The position numbers were made by a program, and so were the translations under genes. 64,000 nt of DNA. Source: Flavobacteriales bacterium. Lineage in GTDB: Bacteria > Bacteroidota > Bacteroidia > Flavobacteriales_E > Vicingaceae. The DNA lies in contig JABTUP010000006.1 in NCBI GenBank assembly GCA_015075325.1, positions 84,239-148,238 on the forward strand. Direction: 5' to 3'. Positions within the stretch are counted from its first letter, which is position 1. Each line of letters opens with the position of its first letter. Below, piece by piece: positions 34,928 through 44,513 of the stretch. The notes under the pieces were generated by a model. The model made no database searches and had not been told where the DNA came from. It saw only the letters and a program-made list of their open reading frames with translations.

Positions 34928-35764
34928 ATGATTGAAAAAGAACTAAAAGCACTAATTAGTTTACTCGACGACCCTGATGATAACATTTACAACGAAGTAA
35001 AAAGTAAATTAATTTCGTATGGCGATGATGTTATTCCGCATTTAGAAAATGCGTGGGAAACCTCTTTCAACCAATTATTACAAGAACGAATTGAAAACAT
35101 CATCCACTTTTTACAATTCAATTCCATTAAAAAAGCATTAGAAAACTGGAAAAACACACCCAATAAAAAACTACTCGACGGTGCTATAATTATTGCCAAA
35201 TATCAATATCCCGATTTAAACGAAAACCTGATTAACGAGTACATTAGCAGACTAACACAAGAAACCTGGCTAGAACTAAACGACAACCTTACTGCTTTAG
35301 AAAAAGTAAAGGTTTTGAATAAAATTATTTTCGAGATACACGATTTTACAGGCAACACTAAAAGCATTAACTCTCCTCAAAATTCTTACATCAATAATGT
35401 AATAGAAACCAAAAAAGGAAATCCAATTACTCTTGGTATCATTTACCTTTCGGTTTGCGAAAAATTAGGAATACCCGTTTACGGTGTAAATGTTCCTGCC
35501 CACTTTATATTAGCTTTTTCAGAAAAACCAAACGATGTGTTGTTTTACCTCAATGTGTTTAACAAAGGTTCGGTATTTTTTAAGCCCGATATTGATAAAT
35601 TTTTAGAACAATTAAAAACCGAACCTAAAAAAGAATTTTACATTCCTTGTTCTACCAACACCATTATTAAACGATTAATTCAACACCTTATTTATACCTA
35701 CGACAACCTTGGGTATCTTGATAAAAAAGAAGAATTAACGGAGTTGTTGAATATTCTTGAATAA
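34928..35764 (+). CDS. SirB1-like transglutaminase-fold protein
   Basis: Encodes 278 residues from the ATG at 34928; the frame is open slightly upstream, but that part covers the -7 box. The N-terminal third is helical, with HEAT-like character (LLDDPDDNIYNEVKSKLISYG). The transglutaminase-like core follows, with SYINNVIETKKGNPITLGIIYLSVCEKLGI (about 152-182) and VNVPAHFILAF (about 187-197), giving the Cys and His of the family. The short C-terminal TPR-like end of classic SirB1 proteins is partly present (YDNLGYLDKKEELTELLNIL). Function is unknown, probably cytoplasmic. Confidence 0.85.
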   Translation: MIEKELKALISLLDDPDDNIYNEVKSKLISYGDDVIPHLENAWETSFNQLLQERIENIIHFLQFNSIKKALENWKNTPNKKLLDGAIIIAKYQYPDLNENLINEYISRLTQETWLELNDNLTALEKVKVLNKIIFEIHDFTGNTKSINSPQNSYINNVIETKKGNPITLGIIYLSVCEKLGIPVYGVNVPAHFILAFSEKPNDVLFYLNVFNKGSVFFKPDIDKFLEQLKTEPKKEFYIPCSTNTIIKRLIQHLIYTYDNLGYLDKKEELTELLNILE

Positions 35765-35809
35765 TAATCGTTACTTTTATTCGTCATTAATTTCTCTAAT
35801 TTATTAATC

Positions 35810-36541
35810 ATGAAAAGTATCGCAAGCACTTCCATTATTGGTTTATCCATTATTATTACTGCCCTTTTATTTTCGGGAGCCTATAAAAATAGAAACGAAA
35901 AAAACAACACCATTAGCGTAACTGGTTTAGGAGAAAAAGATTTTGTTTCCGACCTCATTGTTTGGAGCGGATGGTTTAGTAAAAAGAATTTGGTAATGAA
36001 AGATGCTTATGCCGAATTGGATAAAGATCGTGAAAGCATTAAAAACTACCTTATTTCGAAAGGAATTAAAGACAATCAAATTATTTTTTCGGCTGTTGAC
36101 ATCAATAAAGAATTTGACTATTCGTACGACAACAACGGCAATCAACGAAGCTCAGTTTTTACAGGCTACCGATTAACCCAAAACGTGCAAATTGAATCGA
36201 ACGAAGTAAATAAAATTGAAGATATTTCCAGACAAGTAACAGAACTAATCAACTCTGGTATTGAGTTTTATTCAAACCAACCACAATATTACTACACCAA
36301 ACTTTCAAAACTTAAAATTGAAATGATTGCCGAAGCCACCAAAGATGCTTTAACCAGAGCTAAGAGCATTGCTGAAAATGGTAACGGCAATTTGGGTAAG
36401 CTAAAAAATGCCAACATGGGTGTTTTTCAAATTGTAGCTCAAAACTCATCAGAAGAATACTCATGGGGAGGTTCGTTTAATACCACCTCAAAACGAAAAA
36501 CTGCCAGTATTACTGTTAAGTTAGATTACGAAGTAGAGTAG
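35810..36541 (+). CDS. SIMPL-domain (DUF541) protein
   Basis: Encodes 243 residues. An N-terminal membrane/signal segment lies at about 5-24. The SIMPL domain starts at ISVTGLGEKDFVSDLIVWSGWF (about 35-56), continues with SKGIKDNQIIFSAVDINKEF and the helical KLKIEMIAEATKDALTRAKSIAENGNG (about 165-191), and ends in ITVKLDYEV. Members are periplasmic or membrane-bound proteins of unclear function; length and segments are normal. It lies 45 bp after the SirB1-like gene on the same strand and may share its transcript. Confidence 0.9.
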   Translation: MKSIASTSIIGLSIIITALLFSGAYKNRNEKNNTISVTGLGEKDFVSDLIVWSGWFSKKNLVMKDAYAELDKDRESIKNYLISKGIKDNQIIFSAVDINKEFDYSYDNNGNQRSSVFTGYRLTQNVQIESNEVNKIEDISRQVTELINSGIEFYSNQPQYYYTKLSKLKIEMIAEATKDALTRAKSIAENGNGNLGKLKNANMGVFQIVAQNSSEEYSWGGSFNTTSKRKTASITVKLDYEVE

Positions 36542-36613
36542 ATGGTTGTTTATAAATCACAACTAAAACACACCTTTTTCGTTAACTTTATAAACAGAAA
36601 TAATAAAAATTGA

Positions 36614-37378
36614 ATGAAAAATAAATATGTAAACTTCATTTCAGACGACCATTTATTAGAATGCATTGGAAATCTGCATAATGCTTATTTGAAAGCAAAA
36701 AACAATATTTCAAAAAAGAATTTTTATTCAAATAAGGTTGATACAATAAAATTGACGTTTGATGCACAGTTCAACGATATAGATGAAGAAAAACTTATCC
36801 AATCGGAAATTTTAAGACAAATTGATAAATCTATAAATAATTCCATTGGAACATTTCATGAACAAATTTTAGGCGGGATAAAAGGATATGAAGCTGGAAA
36901 CTTGAGTGGCTATGATATCAAAGCCAATGATGACACTTTATTTGCAGACATCAAGAACAAACACAATACAATGAACAGTAGTGCAGCCGAAGCACTATTT
37001 CAAAAATTGGCACGTTATGCAAACGACTATAAAAAGGCAAAATGTTATTGGGTTCAAATTTTAGCAAAAGGTAGTTTCTGCGAATTATGGAGTGGTGACA
37101 TCAATGGTAAAGAATACAGCCATAGCAGAGTTTATAAAATTTCAGGAGACCAATTTTACGCCTTACTTTCAGGTCAAGACAATGCAATGTTTCAACTATA
37201 TCAAGCATTACCTAAAGCTATAAAAGACTACTTAAAATCATCAAAACACAATAAGGAAATTATTGAGAACTCTGCATTAGAAGAAATTAAATCAAAAACC
37301 AAAACAAGTAAACGCAGTGTTTTAGATCAAATTACTTTTGAAAATTACAGTTATTACCTTGGTTTTGACAAGTTGTAG
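36614..37378 (+). CDS. Type II restriction endonuclease, Eco47II family
   Basis: Encodes 254 residues resembling the Eco47II family, whose known members cut GGNCC. The PD-(D/E)xK-type catalytic region is GYDIKANDDTLFADIKNKHN, with Asp101 and the pair Asp112-x-Lys114 as likely metal-binding and catalytic residues. Segment RYANDYKKAKCYWVQIL and LWSGDINGKEYSH follow. The nuclease would cut unmodified DNA at its site. The cognate methyltransferase gene is convergent and overlaps its last 25 bp. The exact site specificity is inferred from the family and should be tested. A weak promoter-like TAACTTTA lies at 36583-36590, 24 nt before the ATG. Confidence 0.88.
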   Translation: MKNKYVNFISDDHLLECIGNLHNAYLKAKNNISKKNFYSNKVDTIKLTFDAQFNDIDEEKLIQSEILRQIDKSINNSIGTFHEQILGGIKGYEAGNLSGYDIKANDDTLFADIKNKHNTMNSSAAEALFQKLARYANDYKKAKCYWVQILAKGSFCELWSGDINGKEYSHSRVYKISGDQFYALLSGQDNAMFQLYQALPKAIKDYLKSSKHNKEIIENSALEEIKSKTKTSKRSVLDQITFENYSYYLGFDKL

Positions 37379-38592
37379 TATTGATTCAAAAACTTTACGA
37401 TAGAATAACCAACTTCTGTTCCTAAATTAACTGGAACTGCATTTCCAATCTGTTTATATTGTTGAGCCAGTGAACCCTCAAATGCCCAATCATCAGGAAA
37501 GGTTTGTATTCGAGCATATTCTCGAACAGTAAAAGGACGAGTTTCTTCGGGATGGCATCTTTCTGTTTGTTTTTGAGCAGGACTACAAGTAAGAGTTAAA
37601 CAAGGTTCATCCCACCCTATTCGTCTTGCAATCCCAGTTTTTCCACCTCCTAAATAAAAACTTCCTCCCATAAATTCTTTTTGAATTTCAAGTGGTAAAT
37701 CACGCCAATATCCTTTTTGTGGAACTAAATCTAAAACAGCTTTTTTACTATCTGGATATGATGCTCCTTTCGATTTTGGGACATTAGAATCAAAAAGTTC
37801 TCCTTTTTTCAAAGCATCTTTTAAATTGTATATTTTCTTGTGTGGTTTTGGATATTCATATTGCAAATCAATATCCTTTCTAATTCCTACTAAAATTAAT
37901 CGCTCTCTTTTTTGTGGAACTCTAAAATTTATGGCTTTAAGAACTTGAATAGGAACTACATTATAACCAATTTCATCTAATATTGAAATCATTCCTTGTA
38001 ATGTTTTTCCATTTTCGTGACTAAGTAAACCACGAACATTTTCACCAATACATATTGGTGGATTTACTTCCTTTACAACTCTTGCGAACTCATAGAACAA
38101 AGTTCCTCTTGCATCAGCAAATCCCAATTTTTTTCCTGCATAACTAAATGCTTGACAAGGGAAACCTCCTGTAACAACATCTACTTTATTATGGTATTCA
38201 GAAAAATCAAATGATTTTATATCTCCTTCCAATACTTTCCAATTAGGTCGGTTTTTACGTAAAGTTTGGCAAGCCCATTTATCAATTTCATTCAAAGCAA
38301 CACATTTTAAACCTGCTTTTTCTAAACCTACTGCTAAACCACCTGCCCCAGCAAACAACTCCAATACAGAATACTCATGATGTGGCTCAACATAGTTTGT
38401 TATAGTGTCTTCAATATCATGACTAAAGAAATTAGCAAATAAAGATTCTACTTGTTCTCGCTTGTAAACACGGTAGTTACTCATAGGTTCTCGAACAGCT
38501 GACAACTTACCTTCTCTATCCCAACGTCTGAGAGTTTCTTTACTCTTTCCAATAAGTTCTGATGCTTCTGATAGTGACAAATATTCTTTCAT
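37354..38592 (-). CDS. DNA (cytosine-5) methyltransferase with N-terminal HTH
   Basis: Encodes 412 residues from the ATG at 38592 (a TTG two codons upstream is also in frame). Residues about 4-52 form a MerR/excisionase-like helix-turn-helix (LSLSEASELIGKSKETLRRW ending with YRVYKREQVESLF). The catalytic domain has motif I LELFAGAGGLAVGLEKAG (about 77-94), motif IV GGFPCQAFS with Cys146, motif VI GENV (183-186), motif VIII QKRERLILVG, a target-recognition region (about 235-330) and motifs IX-X ending in QIGNAVPVNLG. It methylates cytosine carbon-5, protecting the site cut by the neighbouring Eco47II-like nuclease. The HTH could control expression of the pair, which is inferred. The 3' ends of the two genes overlap by 25 bp. 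Confidence 0.94.
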   Translation of the reverse strand: MKEYLSLSEASELIGKSKETLRRWDREGKLSAVREPMSNYRVYKREQVESLFANFFSHDIEDTITNYVEPHHEYSVLELFAGAGGLAVGLEKAGLKCVALNEIDKWACQTLRKNRPNWKVLEGDIKSFDFSEYHNKVDVVTGGFPCQAFSYAGKKLGFADARGTLFYEFARVVKEVNPPICIGENVRGLLSHENGKTLQGMISILDEIGYNVVPIQVLKAINFRVPQKRERLILVGIRKDIDLQYEYPKPHKKIYNLKDALKKGELFDSNVPKSKGASYPDSKKAVLDLVPQKGYWRDLPLEIQKEFMGGSFYLGGGKTGIARRIGWDEPCLTLTCSPAQKQTERCHPEETRPFTVREYARIQTFPDDWAFEGSLAQQYKQIGNAVPVNLGTEVGYSIVKFLNQYYNLSKPR

Positions 38593-38710
38593 AACCAAGT
38601 TGTTTAACCTTATACAATGGTTATAAAATTACTAGATAAAATGAATTTGACAATAATTTTTCAAAAAAAGCTTTAAAAATATTTCCCCAAGAATAACTTT
38701 AAAAAATAAA

Positions 38711-38738
38711 TTGATGGAACAAGTTTTCATTAACTTTG
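38711..38738 (+). promoter_or_regulatory. Promoter of the M28 peptidase gene (TTG, 17 nt, TAACTTTG)
   Basis: TTG at 38711-38713 and TAACTTTG at 38731-38738 are spaced by 17 nt. The last base of the -7 box is 19 nt before the ATG at 38757, so it excludes the TTG start at 38736. Confidence 0.7.
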
Positions 38739-38756
38739 AATTTCAATTTGTTAGCC

Positions 38757-40116
38757 ATGAAAAACATCTTATTTACCCTACTTTTCCTCACTACCACATT
38801 TGCTTATAGTCAAAACGACTCTCTTTTTATCAGGCAAATTTACAATGAAGCATTAGAAAACGGGCAAGCTTACCAAAATCTTAAAGTACTTTGCAAATCG
38901 ATTGGAGCAAGAATTAGTGGCTCAAAACAAGCTGAAGATGCCGTAAGGTGGGGAAGACATTTGTTAAAATCATATCATTTTGATACGGTTTATTTGCAAG
39001 AAATTAAAGTGCCTCAATGGGTTAGAGGAACAAAAGAGGAAGCTTGGATAGAAAATGAAAAAGGAGATAAATTAAGATTAAATGTGTTGGCTTTAGGTGG
39101 CTCTGTTGCTACAAATGGTGTTTTAACCTCCGAAATTATTGAAGTAAAAAACATTGATGAGCTAAAACAATTAACCCAAAATGAAGTTGCCGGAAAAATA
39201 GTTTTCCTAAACGAAGCTTTCGACCAAAAACACATCAATACTTTTTCTGCTTATGGATATTGCTACCCTATTCGTGGCGATGGTCCAAATGAAGCCTCAA
39301 AACTTGGTGCAAAAGCTGTTATTATTCGTTCGCTTGCAACTCCAATCGACCATTTTCCTCACACAGGAGTAACCAGTTTTGATAAAGATGTTAAAGCCAT
39401 TCCTGCTGCTGCAATAAGCACACAACACGCCAATGATTTAACCACTTGGTTGAAAAACGGAAAAGTTAAACTCCATTTAGAACTGAGTTGCAAAACCTTA
39501 CCAGATGCTATATCGCACAATGTTATTGCTGAAATAAAAGGAAAAGATGATAAAATTATTACCATTGGTGGACACTTAGATTCATGGGATGTTGGCGAAG
39601 GTGCTCACGATGATGGTGCTGGAATTATGCACTGTATTGAGGCTTTTCGTTTGCTAAAAAAAATTAGATTTTAAACCGCAACACACCATTCGTTGTGTAC
39701 TTTTTATGAATGAAGAGAACGGTAATTTTGGAGGAAAAACCTACGCCGAAATGGCAAAGAAAAATAACGAAGAACACATTTTAGCCATAGAAAGCGATCG
39801 TGGTGGTTTTTTACCGATGGGTTTTGATGTGTTAGGAACCGATGAACATTTAGAAATGGTTAAACAATACCAGAAACTGCTTTTTCCTTATGATTTATTG
39901 AAGTTTAAAAAAGGATATAGTGGGGTTGATATTACTCCATTAAAAGATGTTTATCCTGATATGATGCAAATGGGATTAGCCATTAATTCGCAGTTGTATT
40001 TTAACTACCACCACTCTGCTGCCGATGTTTTTGAAACCGTTAACCAACGTGAATTAGAATTGGGTGCTGCTGCTATGGCTAGTATTGTTTATTTAATGGA
40101 TAAAACTTTGAAATAA
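38757..40116 (+). pseudogene. M28 family metallopeptidase, split by one-base frameshift
   Basis: The two halves read as one peptidase. The first half (38757-39674, 305 residues) has a signal peptide ending FAYSQ, a PA domain insertion (about 120-240) and the zinc-binding segment ITIGGHLDSWD plus GAHDDGAGI. It stops after LLKKIRF. The second half restarts in the next frame and contains the general-base and zinc ligand pair in FMNEENGNFGGKTYAEM and the later HHSAADVFETV segment. The shift lies in a run of eight A (39656-39663): removing one A restores a continuous frame through KKLDFKPQHTIR. It is a secreted aminopeptidase or carboxypeptidase-like enzyme of the family when intact. Whether it is a true inactivation, a slippage site or a sequencing error cannot be decided here. 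Confidence 0.88.
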
Positions 40117-40190
40117 ACTAGTTTCAATAGTTTAACGTGAGTTCTATTTAAGGATTTAAGGTCATATTGTAATAGAAATGCCATACTTTC

Positions 40191-40250
40191 TATAAACAGA
40201 TAAAACACTCTTTAACATCATTCCTCGCTCGACAAGGAATCTTAATAATG
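40191..40250. repeat. Copy of a dispersed ~60-bp intergenic repeat
   Basis: tataaacagata...aacactc, ttaacatcattcc and gacaaggaatc align with 45144-45205 over about 60 bp with conserved blocks (ataaacaga, aacac, ttcc, ggaatct). It includes the hairpin attcc/ggaat. It lies in the spacer between the M28 gene and the T9SS gene. Confidence 0.6.
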
Positions 40251-40266
40251 GTGAAAAATTTAGATA

Positions 40267-40302
40267 AAAAAAATCCCGATTTGAAATCGGGATTTTTTTT
40301 TA
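40267..40302. terminator. Bidirectional intrinsic terminator
   Basis: The hairpin aatcccgat (40272-40280), loop ttgaa and atcgggatt (40286-40294), with an A-tract on the left and a T-tract on the right. It separates the convergent M28 gene and the T9SS gene that ends at 40318. Confidence 0.9.
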
Positions 40303-40317
40303 TTTTCAGAACCAAAT

Positions 40318-43300
40318 TTATTGTTTAACAATTTTCTGGTATTTAATTACCTCATCATTTTCATTAATCAATTGAACAAAATAAATACCCGATTTTAATT
40401 GTTTGAATTCAGCAAGTTGATAAGTATTATTTCCTTCGGCAACAACTAATTTTTCTTGAACTGTTGCTCCCAACACATTTACGTATCTAATAGTATATAC
40501 TGCTTCTTCTTTAGTATTTATCTCTAAAAACAATACCTCTTTAGCAGGATTAGGATAAATGTTTGCTTCGCCTTCGAAATTACTTTTTACAGCGACAATT
40601 TTAGAATAGTTTATTGAACCATCAAAGTCAACTTGTCTTAATCTGTAATACGTTACTTTGCCAAATGGATTACCATCAACATATTGATACATTAAAGTAT
40701 TATTTGAATTACCAGCTCCTTTAATAGTTGAAAGAGCATTAAAGTTTACCATATCACTTGATGATTCTACAACAAAATAATCATTATTGATTTCTGTTTC
40801 TGTAACCCATTCAACCAAATTTTTATTTTTTAAAGGTTTAGCAGTAAAAGAAGCTAGCTCTACTGGTAAAACTGTTGTACATGCTAAAGAACAATTTGAG
40901 GTAAATCGATAAGCAGTATTTGTTTCTGACCAGTTAGTTGGATAATTATGACCAGCAGGAACAACTGCAGACGTTCCGTTATAATTGTGTAGTCCTAGCA
41001 AAGCATAACCACCATTAAAAGTGGTACAAGTAGTTTTTTCTTTTATATGAATTTCAATATTATTTGTTGTTTCATACAGCATAATTTGACCACTAAATTT
41101 AAGAGTAGTACAGTCATACATAGGAATATCATCATATTTAACAATAAAAATTCTATTAGGAGATGTTCCTGTTGTTTGATATCTTACATTACCACCAATA
41201 CCAGGATGAATATCCTGCCAAGGACCTAAAATTGCATTTCGTGGAGCATCACTTGTATTTGGCATTGCAGGGCCTTCAATACTATAAGGTGAATATCCTC
41301 CTGCTGTAACAGATGTTTCTGTTGGTGCTGCTGAATAACAACTTGGGAAAATCAAATATCCATTTGAAGAAATCAACACATCGCTATACATAATACCATC
41401 AAAACAGAAATTAAACCCTAATGCAGTATATGAGTTAGCAAATCTATCGTCAGTAAATGTAACTGAAGTACCAGTATTATATGCCACTGGAGCGTGAGTT
41501 ATTGTTGATAAAGAGTAGTTTAAATTACAATCTGGTGGAGTTGCACAATTTGGTTGTGATGTTATGCATATATTAAAAGTAGTTGTTTGATTTGATGTTG
41601 ATGTATATGTATAAACACGAACATAATATGTTGCACCAACGGTTAATCCTGTAACTGAACTGGTGTTTGGATCACTACAAACCAAAGGAGTTCCTAGAGA
41701 GCCACATGTACCACTATATACAGAATGATATAAATCGGTTGTTGAGCCAGCTACATTTGATATGGTTATATCATGTGCTCCAGAAGTTGCAACAAACTTA
41801 AACCATACATCATCATCGGCTGTTCCCCAACATGAGTTTGGTTCAGGTGATGCTGATGAACAATTTACAGTTCCAGCTGTTGTAACAGTACAAGTTTGAC
41901 TAGAATTTACAGTAAGCGTGGTTGCACCACTACAATCATTATTTGGTGGTATTGAAATTGTAACATTAACTAATACACTTGAAGAAGTTGCAGATAATCC
42001 ACTATTTGTACAAGTTAATATACAACGGAAATAAGTGTTTGAAGAAGGACTTGCCACATAATAAGCACTTGTAGCTCCAGCAATATTAGTCCAAGGCCCT
42101 CCTGCTGCAGGTGCTGATTGCCATTGATATGCAATTCCACATGAAGTTGATGCTCCTGTCAAAGATAATGTTGATGTTGGTGAAGCACAAGAAGAAATGG
42201 TTGCAACAGAGGCTACTGCTGTTCCTGCTGTTGGTGTCCCAGAACATACTCCTCCAGCGGTTATGTTAATACGATAATCTTCTGTTTCTCCCCATGTATA
42301 AGTTCCACAACCATTTGTAGAAGTAGAAGATTCAACACATACAATCCTCATTGTAGTTACACCTAATGTTGCATAGCAAGGTATAGTAATATTAACTGAA
42401 GTTGAATTAGGTAAAGAAGGATTTGCATAAGCAAAAACAGGATATGATTCACCTACATCATTAAAATCACCATCTTGATTTAAATCAATATACACATCAA
42501 CTCGATGGCTGTATGCTGTACCTCCAATTTGAACAGTTAAAGAAGTTGCAACATTTTGTTGAATATTTGGAACTGGAACAGCAGAAGCTGTCCAATTACT
42601 ATACATACCAGCTGTTCCTGTTGCTGTTCCTTGAGAACCTGTTAATGATACCGTTGCAGAGGTATTATTAATTGTTCCAAATTGAACCCTAGTAATGTCC
42701 ATATCTGACGTTGATGTAGCACTTGATGGACAATAACAAGCAGCTGTTAAAACAATAGTTTCATATAATGACGAACTATTTGATGATGAACCTCCACTAT
42801 TTGTACAAGTAGTAATTCTTCTATAATATGTATTGGCTAATGGTGCAACTGTGCATGTTATACCTGTTTCACCAGGGATATTTATCCATGTTACATTATC
42901 TGTTGATGATTGCCACTGATACACTAATCCTGATGCAATAGTACTACCTGTTACGGAAAGCGTAGTAGTTCCTCCGGGACAAATAGGGTTAACTGATGAT
43001 ATGGTTGTTCCACCAGCAGGAGCACCTGTACAAGCTGGTGCAGCTGTAATATTTATTCGGTAATCTTCTGTTTCACCCCAAGTGTATGTACCACAATAAC
43101 TAGATGAAGACGATTCAACACATACCACTCTCATGGTAGTTATTCCTGTAGTAGCAGTAATTGGAATTGTTATACTTGTTGCAGTTGTATTAGGAAGAGC
43201 AGGATTTGCATATGCAAAAATTGGAATAGACTCGCCAGCATCAGCAAAATCACCATCTTGATTAAAATCAATGTATACATCAACACGATGGCTATAAGGA

Positions 43301-44502
43301 GAACCCCCACCAATCTGAACTGAAAAGGCATTTGTAGAACCTTGCTGAAGGTTGGGCACAGGAACAGCAGACCCTCTCCAATCACTATACATCCCTGCTG
43401 TACCAACAGCAGTACCTTGTGTACCTGTTAAAGAAATATTTGCTGAAGTATTGTTTATTGTTCCAAGTGTAATATTTAAAATATCCATATCACCAGTTGA
43501 TGTTGCACTAGACACACAATAGCAAGATGTAGGTGCATTCATAGTCACTGTTGAAACACTTGAAGTTGCTGTAGCTCCTCCATTTGAACAGGTTGTTATG
43601 CATCGGTAATAAGTTAACGCAGTTACAGTTGCAACATAAGATGTTGCTGTAGCTCCACCAATATTTGTCCAAGTAGAATTATCTGGTGAAGATTGCCACT
43701 GATAAGAAATACCACATCCAGAAGTGTTCCCTGTTAAAGTTATTGTGGATGTACTACCACTACATACAGAAGAAGGTGATGGTGTTGCTGTTCCTGCCGC
43801 AGGTGTTCCAGAACATGATGGAGATGGAGTCCATCTATAAATTTGTCCATTTGCTGGTTTAGTACTTAGATTGTCTGTTTCGGTAATTGTTGATGCTGTA
43901 GGAGAAGCACCTGTTCCATTTAATGAATAGAACTGGCCAACAGTTGCTCCATTAATTCCAATAGTTGCACTTCCGCTATTAACTGCATTAGCTTCTTGTC
44001 TATAAATAAATTCTATAACATTAGTTGTTTCATAAAGTTTTACTTGAAATGAAATTACTGCATTATTAGCCGCAAAATACCACTCCATATTTAACCATTC
44101 TATAGTAAGAATTCTATTGGGTGCTGTACCTGACAATTGATAACGAACATTATTTCTACATTGTAAATCATCCCAAAGTGGTGCTAATATCAATGAGCCT
44201 GTCCCATCTAAATCATTCCAAGAATTAGATCCAGTTAAGCCCGTATTAAAAGTCATCCAACCGTTACTAGAAACTTTAAATTGTGTATAGTTTATACAAC
44301 CATAATTAAATGTAAAACCTATATTCTGAGTAGTAGAAATTACATCATCATCAGTATTTCCAATAGCGTTAGTACCTCCACCTAAAGCTGTATAAGTTCC
44401 GCCTACTGAAGAAAATGTGTAACTAAACTGCCCAAAAGACAAATTAGCAAACCCTATTGCTATAACAAAAAGAAGAGAAGATATAATTTTTTTCATATTC
44501 AT
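40318..44502 (-). CDS. Giant T9SS cargo: Ig-like and GEVED domains, type A sorting domain
   Basis: Encodes 1394 residues (ATG at 44502 or 44496). A signal peptide (about 1-24) ends LSFGQ. A beta-rich domain (25-215) is followed by a tandem organisation of Ig-like domains (about 220-324, 494-590 and 754-854, each with YQWQSS or YQWQSAP and a Cys pair) and two GEVED domains (about 404-484 and 660-745; VDVYIDFNQDGDF and CGTYTWGETEDYRINI). A PPC-like domain (about 865-975), another beta-rich domain, the Fn3-like module (about 1210-1300) and a type A T9SS sorting domain (about 1307-1394; YPNPAKEVLFLEI ... YFVQLINEN) follow. It is exported by T9SS and probably attached to the cell surface. It is downstream of a small secreted gene, with an 11-bp gap. 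Confidence 0.93.
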   Translation of the reverse strand: MNMKKIISSLLFVIAIGFANLSFGQFSYTFSSVGGTYTALGGGTNAIGNTDDDVISTTQNIGFTFNYGCINYTQFKVSSNGWMTFNTGLTGSNSWNDLDGTGSLILAPLWDDLQCRNNVRYQLSGTAPNRILTIEWLNMEWYFAANNAVISFQVKLYETTNVIEFIYRQEANAVNSGSATIGINGATVGQFYSLNGTGASPTASTITETDNLSTKPANGQIYRWTPSPSCSGTPAAGTATPSPSSVCSGSTSTITLTGNTSGCGISYQWQSSPDNSTWTNIGGATATSYVATVTALTYYRCITTCSNGGATATSSVSTVTMNAPTSCYCVSSATSTGDMDILNITLGTINNTSANISLTGTQGTAVGTAGMYSDWRGSAVPVPNLQQGSTNAFSVQIGGGSPYSHRVDVYIDFNQDGDFADAGESIPIFAYANPALPNTTATSITIPITATTGITTMRVVCVESSSSSYCGTYTWGETEDYRINITAAPACTGAPAGGTTISSVNPICPGGTTTLSVTGSTIASGLVYQWQSSTDNVTWINIPGETGITCTVAPLANTYYRRITTCTNSGGSSSNSSSLYETIVLTAACYCPSSATSTSDMDITRVQFGTINNTSATVSLTGSQGTATGTAGMYSNWTASAVPVPNIQQNVATSLTVQIGGTAYSHRVDVYIDLNQDGDFNDVGESYPVFAYANPSLPNSTSVNITIPCYATLGVTTMRIVCVESSTSTNGCGTYTWGETEDYRINITAGGVCSGTPTAGTAVASVATISSCASPTSTLSLTGASTSCGIAYQWQSAPAAGGPWTNIAGATSAYYVASPSSNTYFRCILTCTNSGLSATSSSVLVNVTISIPPNNDCSGATTLTVNSSQTCTVTTAGTVNCSSASPEPNSCWGTADDDVWFKFVATSGAHDITISNVAGSTTDLYHSVYSGTCGSLGTPLVCSDPNTSSVTGLTVGATYYVRVYTYTSTSNQTTTFNICITSQPNCATPPDCNLNYSLSTITHAPVAYNTGTSVTFTDDRFANSYTALGFNFCFDGIMYSDVLISSNGYLIFPSCYSAAPTETSVTAGGYSPYSIEGPAMPNTSDAPRNAILGPWQDIHPGIGGNVRYQTTGTSPNRIFIVKYDDIPMYDCTTLKFSGQIMLYETTNNIEIHIKEKTTCTTFNGGYALLGLHNYNGTSAVVPAGHNYPTNWSETNTAYRFTSNCSLACTTVLPVELASFTAKPLKNKNLVEWVTETEINNDYFVVESSSDMVNFNALSTIKGAGNSNNTLMYQYVDGNPFGKVTYYRLRQVDFDGSINYSKIVAVKSNFEGEANIYPNPAKEVLFLEINTKEEAVYTIRYVNVLGATVQEKLVVAEGNNTYQLAEFKQLKSGIYFVQLINENDEVIKYQKIVKQ

Positions 44503-44513
44503 TATTTTTTTTA

